Shown in pieces: positions 11,273 to 20,975 of a stretch of 64,000 nt of DNA (positions are counted from its first letter, which is position 1; each line of letters starts with the position of its first letter). Location: contig NZ_CP045997.1 of NCBI RefSeq assembly GCF_010233585.1, positions 10,067,826 to 10,131,825 of the forward strand, in the 5' to 3' direction. The position numbers were made by a program, and so were the translations under genes. Below the pieces are notes generated by a model, which made no database searches, had not been told where the DNA came from, and worked only from the letters and a program-made list of their open reading frames with translations. This stretch comes from Spirosoma endbachense. Its GTDB lineage: Bacteria; Bacteroidota; Bacteroidia; Cytophagales; Spirosomataceae.

Positions 11273-12682
11273 TTAGAAGACCTCTCCTAAGTTGAAAAAT
11301 AACCCGCTGGAGCCATCGAAGCCGAAGCCATAGTCGACGGAGAGATTTGTCCGGGACACCTTGTTCATTTTCAGGCGTAAACCAGCACCTACAGCCGGTA
11401 CAATTTTTTCGAACTGTCCGCTGGTCTGTTCCGTTACGGTTTGCGCATTGGCAAAGACGACACCACCCAGCAGCCGGTCGTTCGTTATGTGAAACCGGTA
11501 CTCGCTTTCGGCATAAAGCAGTTTCTTGCCCCGAAAGCGGCCCTGAATAAATCCCCGGCCAACATTGCCACTGTTATCCCAACCCGTGCTGGGCAAATCC
11601 AGAAAAGGAGGATCACCATCCAGCGTCAGCGCATTATAGGACCAGAAGGCTAGAATATTATCTGACCTCGATGGCAGATGAACGTATTTACGGGCTTCTA
11701 CTAATAATGATTGATAGGTTTCATCGCTGCCCAATGCACTCATGTTAGCCCGAAAAACAGCGTTGACATACAAGCCACCACTCGGGTTAATGGCGTTGTG
11801 CCGGTTGTCGTATAGGAGATGCAGGGTTGGCCCTGACGATATAGACCGGCCGACAACGCCAAACGGATACCGCGAAATGCGCGTAACTTCCCGGCGGCTA
11901 TTATAGCTGTCGATATTCCAGTGGAGGTCCAGATTGTAGCCAACTCCGGCATAAAAATTTTCGGCAAGTCGCCGTAATAGACTCTGATAGAGTCTATTGT
12001 AGGCGTAATCCATATTAATTACCCGATCCGTCGAGGTGAACATACCTAATCCGTATGTCGCCTGAGGGTAGTGCATCAATCGCCAGTCATTGGTCCACAG
12101 GAAACGATTATCGGCACTCCATATCGCTGAGTTGGCCATCAGAATTACCTGATTGTTTTGCGTATAGGATAGATTGACCGTCATGGATGACATATTGGCA
12201 CGGGGCTTTCGGAAAGCTGCGTTAACCACCACCGCCACCAGCCCTCTCGTCTGAAGGGTATAGCCAATTTGTGGAATGATCAGCACAAAATGCTTCCCCT
12301 CCTGCAACGATGACGAGTCATGGGGAGTGATCGGTAAACGCGGGAACCAATGTTTGAAAACATCGGCAATGTCTTGAAGATGAGTTGCCGGTCTGCTCGA
12401 TGGCATAATTTCGGCTATGCCTGTCGTATCCGATAAGCGTCCCTGGGAGGCATAACAATTAGCTCCCGATACGCCGATGATCAGCAGGCTTAGTACTAAG
12501 CCTGGGATAATAAGGCTATGCCGAACAAGATAATTAGCGAAGAAAGACACTGACTTATAGCAACTTGGAGTCGTTGAGTCGACTTCCTGTTCATCCAAAC
12601 GCGAAAAATTGCCGGAATGTTGCAAGGCATCACCAGGTAGTTTGGCGAATCGCTCATCCGTCAAATTAAGACGCTGCTGCAA
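11273..12682 (-). CDS. BamA/TamA-like outer membrane barrel (surface antigen family)
   Basis: A protein of up to 469 residues whose last 300 or so resemble the bacterial surface antigen (Omp85-type) barrel: FYAGVGYNLDLHWN, NPSGGLYVNAVFR, and a closing FFNLGEVF ending in Phe. POTRA domains are not evident, so it is a short barrel rather than full BamA. The start is uncertain. The ATG at 12682 follows the upstream gene by only 11 bases, but the signal-like helix would then begin near residue 57. A GTG at 12550 would place that hydrophobic segment at the N-terminus (425 residues) and is a credible alternative. Role in the envelope is inferred. Confidence 0.7.
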   Translation of the reverse strand: MQQRLNLTDERFAKLPGDALQHSGNFSRLDEQEVDSTTPSCYKSVSFFANYLVRHSLIIPGLVLSLLIIGVSGANCYASQGRLSDTTGIAEIMPSSRPATHLQDIADVFKHWFPRLPITPHDSSSLQEGKHFVLIIPQIGYTLQTRGLVAVVVNAAFRKPRANMSSMTVNLSYTQNNQVILMANSAIWSADNRFLWTNDWRLMHYPQATYGLGMFTSTDRVINMDYAYNRLYQSLLRRLAENFYAGVGYNLDLHWNIDSYNSRREVTRISRYPFGVVGRSISSGPTLHLLYDNRHNAINPSGGLYVNAVFRANMSALGSDETYQSLLVEARKYVHLPSRSDNILAFWSYNALTLDGDPPFLDLPSTGWDNSGNVGRGFIQGRFRGKKLLYAESEYRFHITNDRLLGGVVFANAQTVTEQTSGQFEKIVPAVGAGLRLKMNKVSRTNLSVDYGFGFDGSSGLFFNLGEVF

Positions 12683-12693
12683 CGGTTAGTGAG

Positions 12694-13437
12694 CTAGAGG
12701 CTGTTATAATAGGTTACTAAGGCCGCCATCCCTGATCGGGTTTTCAGATCAGGTTTCTCTTTTTTTAGAAAGGCTTCTACCTGATCTTTTTTATCCGCCA
12801 TTACGTCAAGAAGCGCTTTTTTGCCGGGAGAGAATTTGGTCGCTTTCGTATTCTGGGCAATATACCAGTCCATTTTTTTTACCAGCTCATCATCCTTGGT
12901 GCCTGTATTCATGGCCACATTATAATTGGCTCGCCGGACGTAAACAGATGGATGCTGGAGAAGCTGTAGTTTCCCGGCCGTGATCTGCTCGAAAAAACCC
13001 GTCAGACTTTCGGCATCTCCCTTATACTCCATGACATTGATGAATCGGCTGGGGGTGCCCGTTGCCGTATTCATAACAATGTAGCGAACAGCCGTGGCTT
13101 TGACGGCCCGAATGTCTTTTGCCCCAGCTCGTACCTCTACCTCATTGGTGCTTAGATCGAGCCGTACAGGAACACCGGCTAACGAGTCATTCGTCAAGGA
13201 TACGCCCAGCCGATTATAAAATTTTACATTACCTGCCTGCCAGGTGGTATCGAGGTAAGGGTCACCCAGTAATTTACCGGCTGGGCCTTTGATCGTGAAC
13301 AGGGAGTTTGTGATTGGAATGGTAACGGTCGTATAATTGATTCGATCGCGGGTGGTTTGAGTCATGAACTGCTCCTGCTCCTGGGCGAATGAGGTAGTTG
13401 TAGCACAAAGAAAAGAGAGTAAAACAAAAAAGCGCAT
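12694..13437 (-). CDS. Secreted protein of unknown function
   Basis: A 247-residue product with a clear signal peptide (MRFFVLLSFLCATTTSFAQ), so periplasmic or surface-exposed. The mature part is mixed beta/alpha with no recognised catalytic motif. Segments such as VKFYNRLGVSLTNDS and VRYIVMNTATG resemble secreted beta-rich proteins seen across Cytophagales, and the C-terminal third is lysine-rich and helical. A frame opens ten codons earlier (13467), but starting at 13437 puts the signal peptide first. It is probably co-transcribed with the BamA-like barrel gene, 11 bases downstream. Not recognised as a named family. Confidence 0.65.
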   Translation of the reverse strand: MRFFVLLSFLCATTTSFAQEQEQFMTQTTRDRINYTTVTIPITNSLFTIKGPAGKLLGDPYLDTTWQAGNVKFYNRLGVSLTNDSLAGVPVRLDLSTNEVEVRAGAKDIRAVKATAVRYIVMNTATGTPSRFINVMEYKGDAESLTGFFEQITAGKLQLLQHPSVYVRRANYNVAMNTGTKDDELVKKMDWYIAQNTKATKFSPGKKALLDVMADKKDQVEAFLKKEKPDLKTRSGMAALVTYYNSL

Positions 13438-13562
13438 AGTTCTGAATAGGGATGATTTCGCCCTCAAAATAACAATTTTTATTTTAACTATAAGCTATCT
13501 AAGTTTTACGGGATTGACGAAATCTTCTTTGGATAATCTGTTCGAAGGCACGTTTAATTCTG

Positions 13563-13570
13563 TATTTTTG
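13563..13570 (+). promoter_or_regulatory. Candidate -7 element for the amidohydrolase operon (TATTTTTG)
   Basis: Matches TAnnTTTG, 37 bases before the first amidohydrolase ATG in the divergent intergenic space. The -33 element is unclear. Confidence 0.4.
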
Positions 13571-13607
13571 GCAGTTAACCCCAATCATCAACCAATCAAT
13601 CACTTTC

Positions 13608-16600
13608 ATGAGAAGACATTTCCTGACGGCACTTCTTGCGGCTGGTCTGGCCTATTCTGCTGTGGCTCAGACGACCTTCCCCCGCAACGGTGTCTACGAT
13701 GAACGGCCAGGACTGTATGCGTTCACCAATGCCACCATCGTTGTTGATCCACAAACGACACTGCAAAATGCTACGCTTCTGATTCGCGATGGTCGCGTTG
13801 AAGCGGTTGGTAGTAACGTTAGCTTACCTGCCGGAACGGTTGTTGCCGATTTGAAAGGCAAGCGTATTTACCCGGCTCTTATTGAGATTGATTCCGACTA
13901 TGGAATGCCAGAATTGCCGCCTGCCACGGGTCCGGCTGGTCGGGGAGGTGTTCCTCAATTAGAATCGAACAAAAAAGGAGCCTATTACTGGAACCAGGCA
14001 GTTCAGCCCGAGAACAATGCCAGTTTATTATTTAAAGCAACACCCGCCAAGGCGGATGAACTCCGGAAACTGGGCTTCGGTGCCGTACTGACGCACCCTC
14101 ATGATGGTATTGTCCGGGGTACTGGCGCTTTAGTGACACTGGCCGATGAGCGTGAAAATACACTCGTACTGAAGTCTAACGCAACGGCGCATTATTCATT
14201 TAGCAAAGGAACATCACGGCAGAATTATCCGAACTCTATGATGGGCGTCGTAGCACTGCTGCGGCAGGCGATGTATGATGCCGACTGGTATAAACGCGGT
14301 GGTAGTAAAGAACAGTCCAATCTGTCGCTCGATGCCCTAAACCGTAACCAGTCGTTACCCGCCATTTTTGATGCTGGCGACAAACTAGGCATCCTTCGGG
14401 CCGATAAAGTTGGGGATGAGTTTGGTGTTCAATATATTATAAAAGGATCGGGTGACGAATACCAGCGCCTTGATGAAATTAAAGCAACGGGAGCTTCGCT
14501 GATCGTACCGGTTAATTTTCCACAACCGTACGATGTTGAGGACACTTGGGATGCGGACAATGTGGCTTTTTCGGAGCTTAAACACTGGGAAATGGCCCCA
14601 ATGAATGCCGGACGTCTCGCTGGTGCCAACATCCCGTTTGCGCTGACAACGGCCGGACTGCGAAACAAAACCGAATTTTGGGCGAATCTGCGTAAGGCCA
14701 TCGAAAATGGATTATCGGAGCAAAAGGCGCTGGAAGCCCTGACAACCGCTCCGGCCCGACTGATGAAAGCCGAAGATCAGGTCGGTAGCTTGCAGAAGAG
14801 TAAGGTTGCCAATTTCATTATTACATCGGGTAACCTGTTTAGTGCCGATAATGTAATCTATGAAAACTGGATCAGTGGGAAACAATACATCATTAATCAG
14901 AAAGATGCAGCTGATTTGCGCGGAAACTGGCAACTGACCGTCGGTGAGCGAAGCAATATCAAGCTGACTATTACCGGGAAATCGGCCGATAAGCCAGAGT
15001 ATCAGATTCAGGTCGATACAACAAAAATTACCCCCAAAGTAGCCATTAGTGGCGATATTATTTCGATTCAGACCCAGTTGGATCGGCGTCCCGGCTCAGG
15101 CACAACCCGTCTGACAGGTTATCGCACGTCGCCGACTACGCTTAAAGGTGATGGCGAAACTCCCGACGGTAAACGGATAACCTGGTCGGCAACGAAAGGG
15201 ACCGATACGCCACAATCGGCAAGTGCAGTAACGGCCGCACGGTCCACATCGGCCACGTCGTCGACAGCGGTGATTTATCCGTTTGTGGGTATGGGTAATT
15301 TGCAGAAACCCAAGTCGGAGACGGTCATGATTCGTAATGCAACGGTCTGGACCAACGAAAAAGATGGTGTGCTGACCAATGCCGATGTTTTTGTAACGGA
15401 TGGTAAAATTTCTAAAGTTGGTAAAAACCTGCCCGTTCCTGCCGACATAAAAGTGTTCGACGGAACCGGCAAACACCTGACCAACGGCATTATTGACGAA
15501 CATTCACACATTGCCCTATTAACAATCAATGAGGGCGGGCAGTCGAGTTCGGCCGAAGTGCGCATGGCCGATGTTATCAATCCGGACGATGTAAACATTT
15601 ATCGGCAGCTGGCCGGTGGTGTTACGACGTCCCAATTACTGCACGGGTCCGCTAACTCCATTGGTGGTCAGTCGGCAATTGTCAAGTTAAAGTGGGGTGA
15701 GTCGCCGGAAAGTATGCTGATAAAAGGTGCCGATGGCTTCATCAAATTTGCCCTGGGTGAAAACGTTAAACAATCCAATAACCCAAGTTCGGGCGTCCGT
15801 TTCCCGCAATCGCGGATGGGGGTGGAGCAGGTCTATATGGATCATTTCACGCGGGCGAAAGAATATGCCAAAGGATGGGCAGCCTACAATAAACTGGGCG
15901 CTAAAGAAAAAGCAGCCACGATACCACCCCACCGGGACATCGAACTGGATGCGCTGGCCGAAATTCTGTCGGCTAAGCGGTTTATCACCTGCCACTCTTA
16001 CGTGCAGTCGGAAATTAATATGTTGTTGAAAGTGGCCGACTCGCTGGGCTTCAAGGTCAATACGTTTACGCACATTCTGGAAGGGTACAAACTGGCCGAC
16101 AAAATGGCGAAACATGGTGTGGGTGGTTCTTCTTTTGCTGACTGGTGGGCTTACAAAATGGAAGTTCACGACGCTATTCCGTATAATGCAGCTCTGATGC
16201 ACCGTCAGGGTGTTACGGTATCAATCAACTCAGATGATGCCGAAATGGCCCGTCGATTGAATCAGGAAGCAGCCAAAACAGTTGAATACGGTGGCGTTTC
16301 TGAAGAAGATGCCTGGAAAATGGTGACGCTAAACCCGGCGAAACTCCTCCACCTTGATAACCGGATGGGTAGTATTAAAGTCGGTAAAGATGCCGATCTG
16401 GTGCTCTGGAACGCACATCCGCTGTCTATTTATGCCCGGCCCGAGTTTACGATGATCGAAGGGGCTATTTATTTCAGCCTTAAAGATGAGGACGCCAAAC
16501 GGGATGCTATGCAGGCCGAACGTGCCCGGTTGATCCAGAAAACTTTAGCGGCCAAAGCTACCGGAACACCAACGCAGCGGCCAACATTCCGGCGGTCGCG

Positions 16601-16670
16601 GATGTGGCATTGCGAAGACATTGAAGGCGTAATGGCCGAAGGTGAAGAAGAGTCACAAGCGCAGAAATAG
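13608..16670 (+). CDS. Two-module secreted amidohydrolase
   Basis: A 1020-residue exported protein (signal peptide MRRHFLTALLAAGLAYSAVAQ) made of two amidohydrolase-superfamily modules in tandem. The N-terminal half keeps the fold but not the metal site: where an HxH would stand it reads IYPALIEIDSDYG. The second module (about 575-1000) is intact, with HxH in GIIDEHSHIA, further metal or active-site candidates in FITCHSYV and FTHILEG, and Asp in INSDDAEM, followed by the C-terminal beta sandwich typical of imidazolonepropionase-like enzymes. Substrate is unknown; secreted members of this group in Bacteroidota are thought to act on small amides or dipeptides. Probably one operon with the next gene, 28 bases downstream. 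Confidence 0.85.
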   Translation: MRRHFLTALLAAGLAYSAVAQTTFPRNGVYDERPGLYAFTNATIVVDPQTTLQNATLLIRDGRVEAVGSNVSLPAGTVVADLKGKRIYPALIEIDSDYGMPELPPATGPAGRGGVPQLESNKKGAYYWNQAVQPENNASLLFKATPAKADELRKLGFGAVLTHPHDGIVRGTGALVTLADERENTLVLKSNATAHYSFSKGTSRQNYPNSMMGVVALLRQAMYDADWYKRGGSKEQSNLSLDALNRNQSLPAIFDAGDKLGILRADKVGDEFGVQYIIKGSGDEYQRLDEIKATGASLIVPVNFPQPYDVEDTWDADNVAFSELKHWEMAPMNAGRLAGANIPFALTTAGLRNKTEFWANLRKAIENGLSEQKALEALTTAPARLMKAEDQVGSLQKSKVANFIITSGNLFSADNVIYENWISGKQYIINQKDAADLRGNWQLTVGERSNIKLTITGKSADKPEYQIQVDTTKITPKVAISGDIISIQTQLDRRPGSGTTRLTGYRTSPTTLKGDGETPDGKRITWSATKGTDTPQSASAVTAARSTSATSSTAVIYPFVGMGNLQKPKSETVMIRNATVWTNEKDGVLTNADVFVTDGKISKVGKNLPVPADIKVFDGTGKHLTNGIIDEHSHIALLTINEGGQSSSAEVRMADVINPDDVNIYRQLAGGVTTSQLLHGSANSIGGQSAIVKLKWGESPESMLIKGADGFIKFALGENVKQSNNPSSGVRFPQSRMGVEQVYMDHFTRAKEYAKGWAAYNKLGAKEKAATIPPHRDIELDALAEILSAKRFITCHSYVQSEINMLLKVADSLGFKVNTFTHILEGYKLADKMAKHGVGGSSFADWWAYKMEVHDAIPYNAALMHRQGVTVSINSDDAEMARRLNQEAAKTVEYGGVSEEDAWKMVTLNPAKLLHLDNRMGSIKVGKDADLVLWNAHPLSIYARPEFTMIEGAIYFSLKDEDAKRDAMQAERARLIQKTLAAKATGTPTQRPTFRRSRMWHCEDIEGVMAEGEEESQAQK

Positions 16671-16698
16671 CAACGACCTAACCGTGCTTAAAAACATT

Positions 16699-17991
16699 AT
16701 GAAAAAAATACTAACATCATTACTAACGCTGGGGGTGCTTACGGGCTATGCCCAGAACCCCGCTCCGGCTAAGCCACAGGAGCGGACTATCGCCCTGACC
16801 GGAGCTACTATTCACGTCGGGAACGGACAGGTGATTCAAAATGGCGTGGTTGTTTTCGACAAAGGTATTATTACCGCCATTGGCGATGGTAGTACGCCCA
16901 CGGCTGGTGCTGAAGTGATCAGCGCTGCGGGAAAACACGTTTATCCGGGCTTCATTTCTCCGGCATCAACGGTTGGTTTGCAGGAAATCGGTGCGGTAAA
17001 GGCAACCGTCGATAAGCAGGAAATAGGCGACCTGAACCCGAATATTCGGTCACTGATTGCCTACAATACAGACTCGGAAATTATCCCGACCATTCGCAAT
17101 AACGGCGTTTTGCTGACTCAGGCCATGCCTCAGGGCGGAACTGTATCGGGGAGTTCGAGTATCATGATGGCCGATGGCTGGAACTGGGAAGATGCGGTTC
17201 TGAAAAAAGACGATGGGATCTGGCTCAACTGGCCAAGCTATTTCGCCCGCGATTTTAATCTGGAGGATTTCTCGCTAACCATTCGGAAAAACGAAAAACG
17301 GACTGCCGCCATGAGTGCGTTGCAGGCCACTTTTGCCGATGCGAAAGCCTATGCTGCTTTGCCGGGCCCGGCTTCGATGAACCTTAAGCTGGAATCGATG
17401 CGTGGGTTATTTTCGGGTAAACAGAACCTGTATATCCGGGCTGATTATGGCAAAGACATTATCGAATCGGTCATGTTTGCCAAGTCACTCGGTATTCCGA
17501 AGATCGTGATTGTTGGGGGTGAAGAGGCACACCGGGTTGTCACGTTTCTGAAAGACAACAATATCCCGGTCATTCTGAGTGAACTGCACCGGTTGCCAAA
17601 CCGCGAAGACGAAGATGTCGATTTGCCGTATCGTATGCCCGGTATCCTGCATAAAGGAGGAGTTCTGGTCGGATTGAGCTACGCTGATGGATGGTGGCGA
17701 ACACGCAATCTGGCGTTTTTGGCAGGAACGGCTTCTGGCTTTGGCATCACCGATAAGGAAGAAGCCTTAAAGTTGATTACCTCGAACAATGCTAAAATTC
17801 TGGGGATCGATGCCGTTGCCGGAACGCTCGAAAAAGGCAAACAGGCCACTTTATTTGTATCGGCCGGAGATGCGCTCGACATGCGTACAAACGTAGTTGA
17901 ACAGGTGTTTATCCAGGGCCGTAAGGTGAATCTGGACGATCGGCACAAACGGCTGTATAAGACCTATAAGGATAAATACGAGCAGAAGTAG
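16699..17991 (+). CDS. Secreted amidohydrolase-like protein lacking the metal-binding HxH
   Basis: A 430-residue exported protein (signal MKKILTSLLTLGVLTGYAQ) of the amidohydrolase superfamily. It has the N-terminal beta sandwich (GATIHVGNGQVIQNG) and C-terminal features (LKLITSNNAKILGID, GTLEKGKQATLFV), but at the metal site it reads YPGFISPASTVG instead of the expected HxH, so it is probably not a standard metal hydrolase. The ATG at 16699 is preferred over one at 16642, which overlaps the upstream gene and would bury the signal peptide. The pairing with the two-module enzyme suggests they form a complex or share a substrate. That is inference. Confidence 0.8.
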   Translation: MKKILTSLLTLGVLTGYAQNPAPAKPQERTIALTGATIHVGNGQVIQNGVVVFDKGIITAIGDGSTPTAGAEVISAAGKHVYPGFISPASTVGLQEIGAVKATVDKQEIGDLNPNIRSLIAYNTDSEIIPTIRNNGVLLTQAMPQGGTVSGSSSIMMADGWNWEDAVLKKDDGIWLNWPSYFARDFNLEDFSLTIRKNEKRTAAMSALQATFADAKAYAALPGPASMNLKLESMRGLFSGKQNLYIRADYGKDIIESVMFAKSLGIPKIVIVGGEEAHRVVTFLKDNNIPVILSELHRLPNREDEDVDLPYRMPGILHKGGVLVGLSYADGWWRTRNLAFLAGTASGFGITDKEEALKLITSNNAKILGIDAVAGTLEKGKQATLFVSAGDALDMRTNVVEQVFIQGRKVNLDDRHKRLYKTYKDKYEQK

Positions 17992-18019
17992 CCAATCGTA
18001 GGTGATCTTACTTAGCTAA

Positions 18020-18050
18020 AAAACGGAGCGGCTTTTTACCGCTCCGTTTT
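18020..18050 (+). terminator. Rho-independent terminator after the amidohydrolase pair
   Basis: A perfect 12-base stem (aaaacggagcgg / ccgctccgtttt) with a 7-base loop is followed by an unbroken T tract, just before corA. Confidence 0.92.
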
Positions 18051-18099
18051 TTTTTGAACTTTGCGCGCCGATAAACTGATAACTGCTTCACTCAACTTC

Positions 18100-19050
18100 A
18101 TGATTCGTATCTTTCAGCTAGACGAAACGTCCGTTCGCAAAGTCCGCGACATTGATTCTTTTTCGAATACCGAACGGACGCTTTGGGTCGATTTGCAAAA
18201 CCCAACGCCTGCCGAAATCAAGAGTGTAGAGGAAAAATTCGATGTGGATTTTCTGAGTCAGCAGGAGCAGCTGGAGATCGAAAGCAGCTCCCGGTATATT
18301 GAGGAAGATGATTTTATGATCGCCAATTCCAATTTTTTAGTTCCTGATAAAGAGCAGCGATATGTGACGGTGCCCGTGAGCTTTCTGTTGAAAGATGACA
18401 CACTGTTTACCTATCGTAACGCCGACCTGAAGTCATTTGCCGATACAGTTAAACGAATTAAGTCGCGCCGGGCGGTATTCAGCGATGGGGCCCAGATCCT
18501 GATCTCAATTTTTGAATCCCGGATCGATTATGATGCTGATCTGGTCGAATTGGTATCGGGCGAGATTAAAGCAATCAACCGGCTGCTTGATCTGGATGCC
18601 AATCTTGACCGGGAAATGCTGCTGAATATCAACGATTACCAGGAGTTGACGATGTCTATTCGGGAAAATGTGGTTGATAAACAGCGCGTTATTTCGTCCA
18701 TGATCCGTTCTGACGGCTGGTTCAATGACCTTGAACAGCAACGACTTCGAACGCTCATTAAAGACATCAATTCGCTGATCGATCATACGAACTTTATTTT
18801 TGAGCGACTTGAGTTTCTGCAAAACACCTACCTTGGTTTAATTGACCTGGAGCAAAACCGGGTCGTTAAAATCTTTACGGTCGTCTCACTGGTATTTCTG
18901 CCACCAACATTGCTGGCTAGTATATGGGGTATGAACTTCGATGAAATGCCCGAAATCCACTGGAAATACGGCTACATCCTTGCGCTGGCAATGATGGTTT
19001 TCTCGTCGGCACTGACCGTATGGATATTTCGGCGAAAAAACTGGCTCTAA
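18100..19050 (+). CDS. corA: CorA-family divalent metal transporter
   Basis: An inner-membrane channel for Mg2+ (or Co2+/Ni2+). The 316-residue product has the large cytoplasmic N-terminal domain with long acidic helices, then two membrane helices at the C-terminus. The signature Gly-Met-Asn of the pore mouth is present in SIWGMNFDEMPE (about residues 277-279). The first ATG that gives a family-like start (MIRIFQLDE) is at 18100; a TTG-started frame at 18061 overlaps terminator sequence and adds 13 unlikely residues. The mscS-like gene follows 101 bases downstream. Confidence 0.9.
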   Translation: MIRIFQLDETSVRKVRDIDSFSNTERTLWVDLQNPTPAEIKSVEEKFDVDFLSQQEQLEIESSSRYIEEDDFMIANSNFLVPDKEQRYVTVPVSFLLKDDTLFTYRNADLKSFADTVKRIKSRRAVFSDGAQILISIFESRIDYDADLVELVSGEIKAINRLLDLDANLDREMLLNINDYQELTMSIRENVVDKQRVISSMIRSDGWFNDLEQQRLRTLIKDINSLIDHTNFIFERLEFLQNTYLGLIDLEQNRVVKIFTVVSLVFLPPTLLASIWGMNFDEMPEIHWKYGYILALAMMVFSSALTVWIFRRKNWL

Positions 19051-19151
19051 TAAGCAGGGAACGAGAAAACGTAATATACAACTAACCTTTTGGCCAGTTA
19101 CTTTTACGTTTATTCACGTCAGAGTTTCAAACTAATCCCCATTTATTGCTC

Positions 19152-19976
19152 ATGGAACAAGCGCAGACTAATGCCCAACGCATCTACGACCAGGTGCTAA
19201 CTTTTGCTACGCTCTACGGTGGCCGCATCCTGCTGGCAATTCTGACACTCATTATTGGCCTCTGGGTGATTGGCTGGATAACCAAATTGTTATCTTCAGT
19301 GATGGCGAAACGACATGTTGACCGCGATGTTCAGCCGTTCCTTCTGTCATTGGTCAATGCTGTGCTGCGTGTACTTCTGTTATTGAGTATAGCTAGTACA
19401 CTGGGGGTTGAAACAACATCGTTTGTTGCCATTATTGGCGCAGCCGGGTTAGCCGTTGGGCTGGCTTTGCAGGGTAGTTTAGCCAACTTTGCCGGGGGTG
19501 TCCTGATTCTGACATTCAAACCTTATCGCGTAGGTGATCTTATTTCGGCGCAGGGCTTTACGGGCAATGTGGAGGCTATCCGAATTTTTGATACCATCCT
19601 TATCACGCTGGATAACAAAACCATCATTCTGCCAAATGGTCCGTTATCGACAGCATCCATTACCAATATCAGCACGAGAGGGACAATTCGGGTCGATCAG
19701 GTGTATACCGTTGGTAGCCAGAATGATCTGGATGCGACGAAAGCATCAATTCAGAAGGCTGTGGATAGCTGTCCCTATGCCCTTAAAGATCGGACGCACG
19801 ATATCCTGATTGCCAAGCTTAATGCCAACTCGCGTGACTATGATGTGCGGGTATGGACAAATAGCGAGACCTACTGGGATACCTATTATTATATGCTGGA
19901 AAGCATTGCCCGGCAATTTGCCAAAGATGGCATTGAGGCTCCCAAACCAAAAATGTTTATTACAAACGAAGAATAA
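19152..19976 (+). CDS. mscS: Small-conductance mechanosensitive channel (MscS family)
   Basis: A 274-residue inner-membrane channel that opens under membrane tension and releases solutes during osmotic downshock. It has three predicted N-terminal helices, and the pore-lining third helix carries the characteristic small-residue pattern (GAAGLAVGLALQGSLANFAG). The beta domain (YRVGDLISAQGFTGNVE, TIILPNG) and the cytoplasmic alpha/beta vestibule follow. The ATG at 19152 is preferred to a TTG at 19146. A hairpin lies downstream. Confidence 0.92.
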   Translation: MEQAQTNAQRIYDQVLTFATLYGGRILLAILTLIIGLWVIGWITKLLSSVMAKRHVDRDVQPFLLSLVNAVLRVLLLLSIASTLGVETTSFVAIIGAAGLAVGLALQGSLANFAGGVLILTFKPYRVGDLISAQGFTGNVEAIRIFDTILITLDNKTIILPNGPLSTASITNISTRGTIRVDQVYTVGSQNDLDATKASIQKAVDSCPYALKDRTHDILIAKLNANSRDYDVRVWTNSETYWDTYYYMLESIARQFAKDGIEAPKPKMFITNEE

Positions 19977-20085
19977 CCTTCCTGACACACACTTTCGCCC
20001 GAAGAGGTGCTATGCGCTATGCTTTCCAATAGGTAGAAAAGAGTCGTGGCATAGATCAGGGTGAAAATCCTTATGGTAAAAAAAG

Positions 20086-20114
20086 AAGCCCGGTACAGAT
20101 CTTGTATCGGGCTT
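20086..20114. terminator. Terminator between the converging mscS and oxidoreductase genes
   Basis: The inverted repeat agcccggtaca / tgtatcgggct pairs with one mismatch (a possible G-U pair), flanked by A-rich and T-rich sequence on either side. Confidence 0.75.
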
Positions 20115-20203
20115 TCTTTATTCTGTTCATGGAGCGGGTTTACATAAATTTCCTACACCTCTGCCTGGGAGTTCTCTAAAATGGATAAGCGAGAAATCCA
20201 GTG

Positions 20204-20851
20204 TTAGAGTCTGACCAGCTTTAATGCTACAGCCCAGTCATTATTCAGCATTCCGCGTGCTACATACAACTGGCCCAAAGGTTCGATCGCACGGGCTGCT
20301 TCGGCTTTGCCAACATTTTCGGCATCCCAGCCAAAACTTTCCAGAATTTCAGTAACCGTGGCTTTCGCGTCCTCGTCATTGCCGGCAATGAATATGGTAC
20401 CTTTCCCACCCTGAAGCGCAGGTTTGTACATCAGGAACGCTCCTACACTGTTCAGTGCCTTGACTACTTTGGTGGATGGCAGCAATTTCTGAATGCTCTC
20501 CAGTAATGATTCGTCGGCGGTAGTAAACAATTTAGGAACACCATTAACGGGTGCTTCGCCAGCGATAGGATTAGTGACGTCGATTAAAATCTTGCCCTCG
20601 AAATTGGATACACCAGCCTGCTTGATGCTTTCCAGCGCAGCCAATCCCGGAACGGCCAATACGATCAATTCGCCGGAAGCAGCCGCCTGAGTTGGCGTGT
20701 CAATGGTCAGTGAAGGGTTTTCATTTTTAAGGGCCAGAATATCTTCTTTTTCTGGATTGCGGGTACCTAAAGTTACGTCATGACCTTCTGATACAAATGC
20801 TTTTGCCAGAGACTGCCCAACAGTTCCTGAACCAATTACGCCTACTTTCAT
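20204..20851 (-). CDS. NADPH-dependent F420 reductase-like oxidoreductase
   Basis: A 215-residue Rossmann-fold protein. The N-terminal dinucleotide-binding loop is GSGTVGQSLAKAF (residues 7-19), followed by VTLGTRNPEK, the NADP-selecting strand end typical of the NpdG/F420-reductase family (COG2085). Members reduce coenzyme F420 or other acceptors with NADPH. Bacteroidota generally lack F420, so the true acceptor here is unknown. It is a single gene facing mscS across a terminator, with about 90 bases of spacer before the next minus-strand gene upstream. Confidence 0.8.
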   Translation of the reverse strand: MKVGVIGSGTVGQSLAKAFVSEGHDVTLGTRNPEKEDILALKNENPSLTIDTPTQAAASGELIVLAVPGLAALESIKQAGVSNFEGKILIDVTNPIAGEAPVNGVPKLFTTADESLLESIQKLLPSTKVVKALNSVGAFLMYKPALQGGKGTIFIAGNDEDAKATVTEILESFGWDAENVGKAEAARAIEPLGQLYVARGMLNNDWAVALKLVRL

Positions 20852-20975
20852 ACGTCAATTTTTAGTGTTAAAGTTGAACAGTTGATATAAAGCAAAAGTA
20901 GACTGAATTTACTTAGTATACAGAGATCGTAGAGGTAAAATGAGGAATAGGTAATAAACGGATGCTACGTTCCGC

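Noticed and set aside
15687..16202. 171-codon minus-strand open frame
   Set aside because: Antisense to the intact second module of the two-module amidohydrolase; composition is Phe/Arg/His-rich as in shadow frames.
20204..20851. True F420-dependent function
   Set aside because: The fold fits COG2085, but coenzyme F420 is not generally present in this phylum, so only an F420-reductase-like oxidoreductase is claimed.
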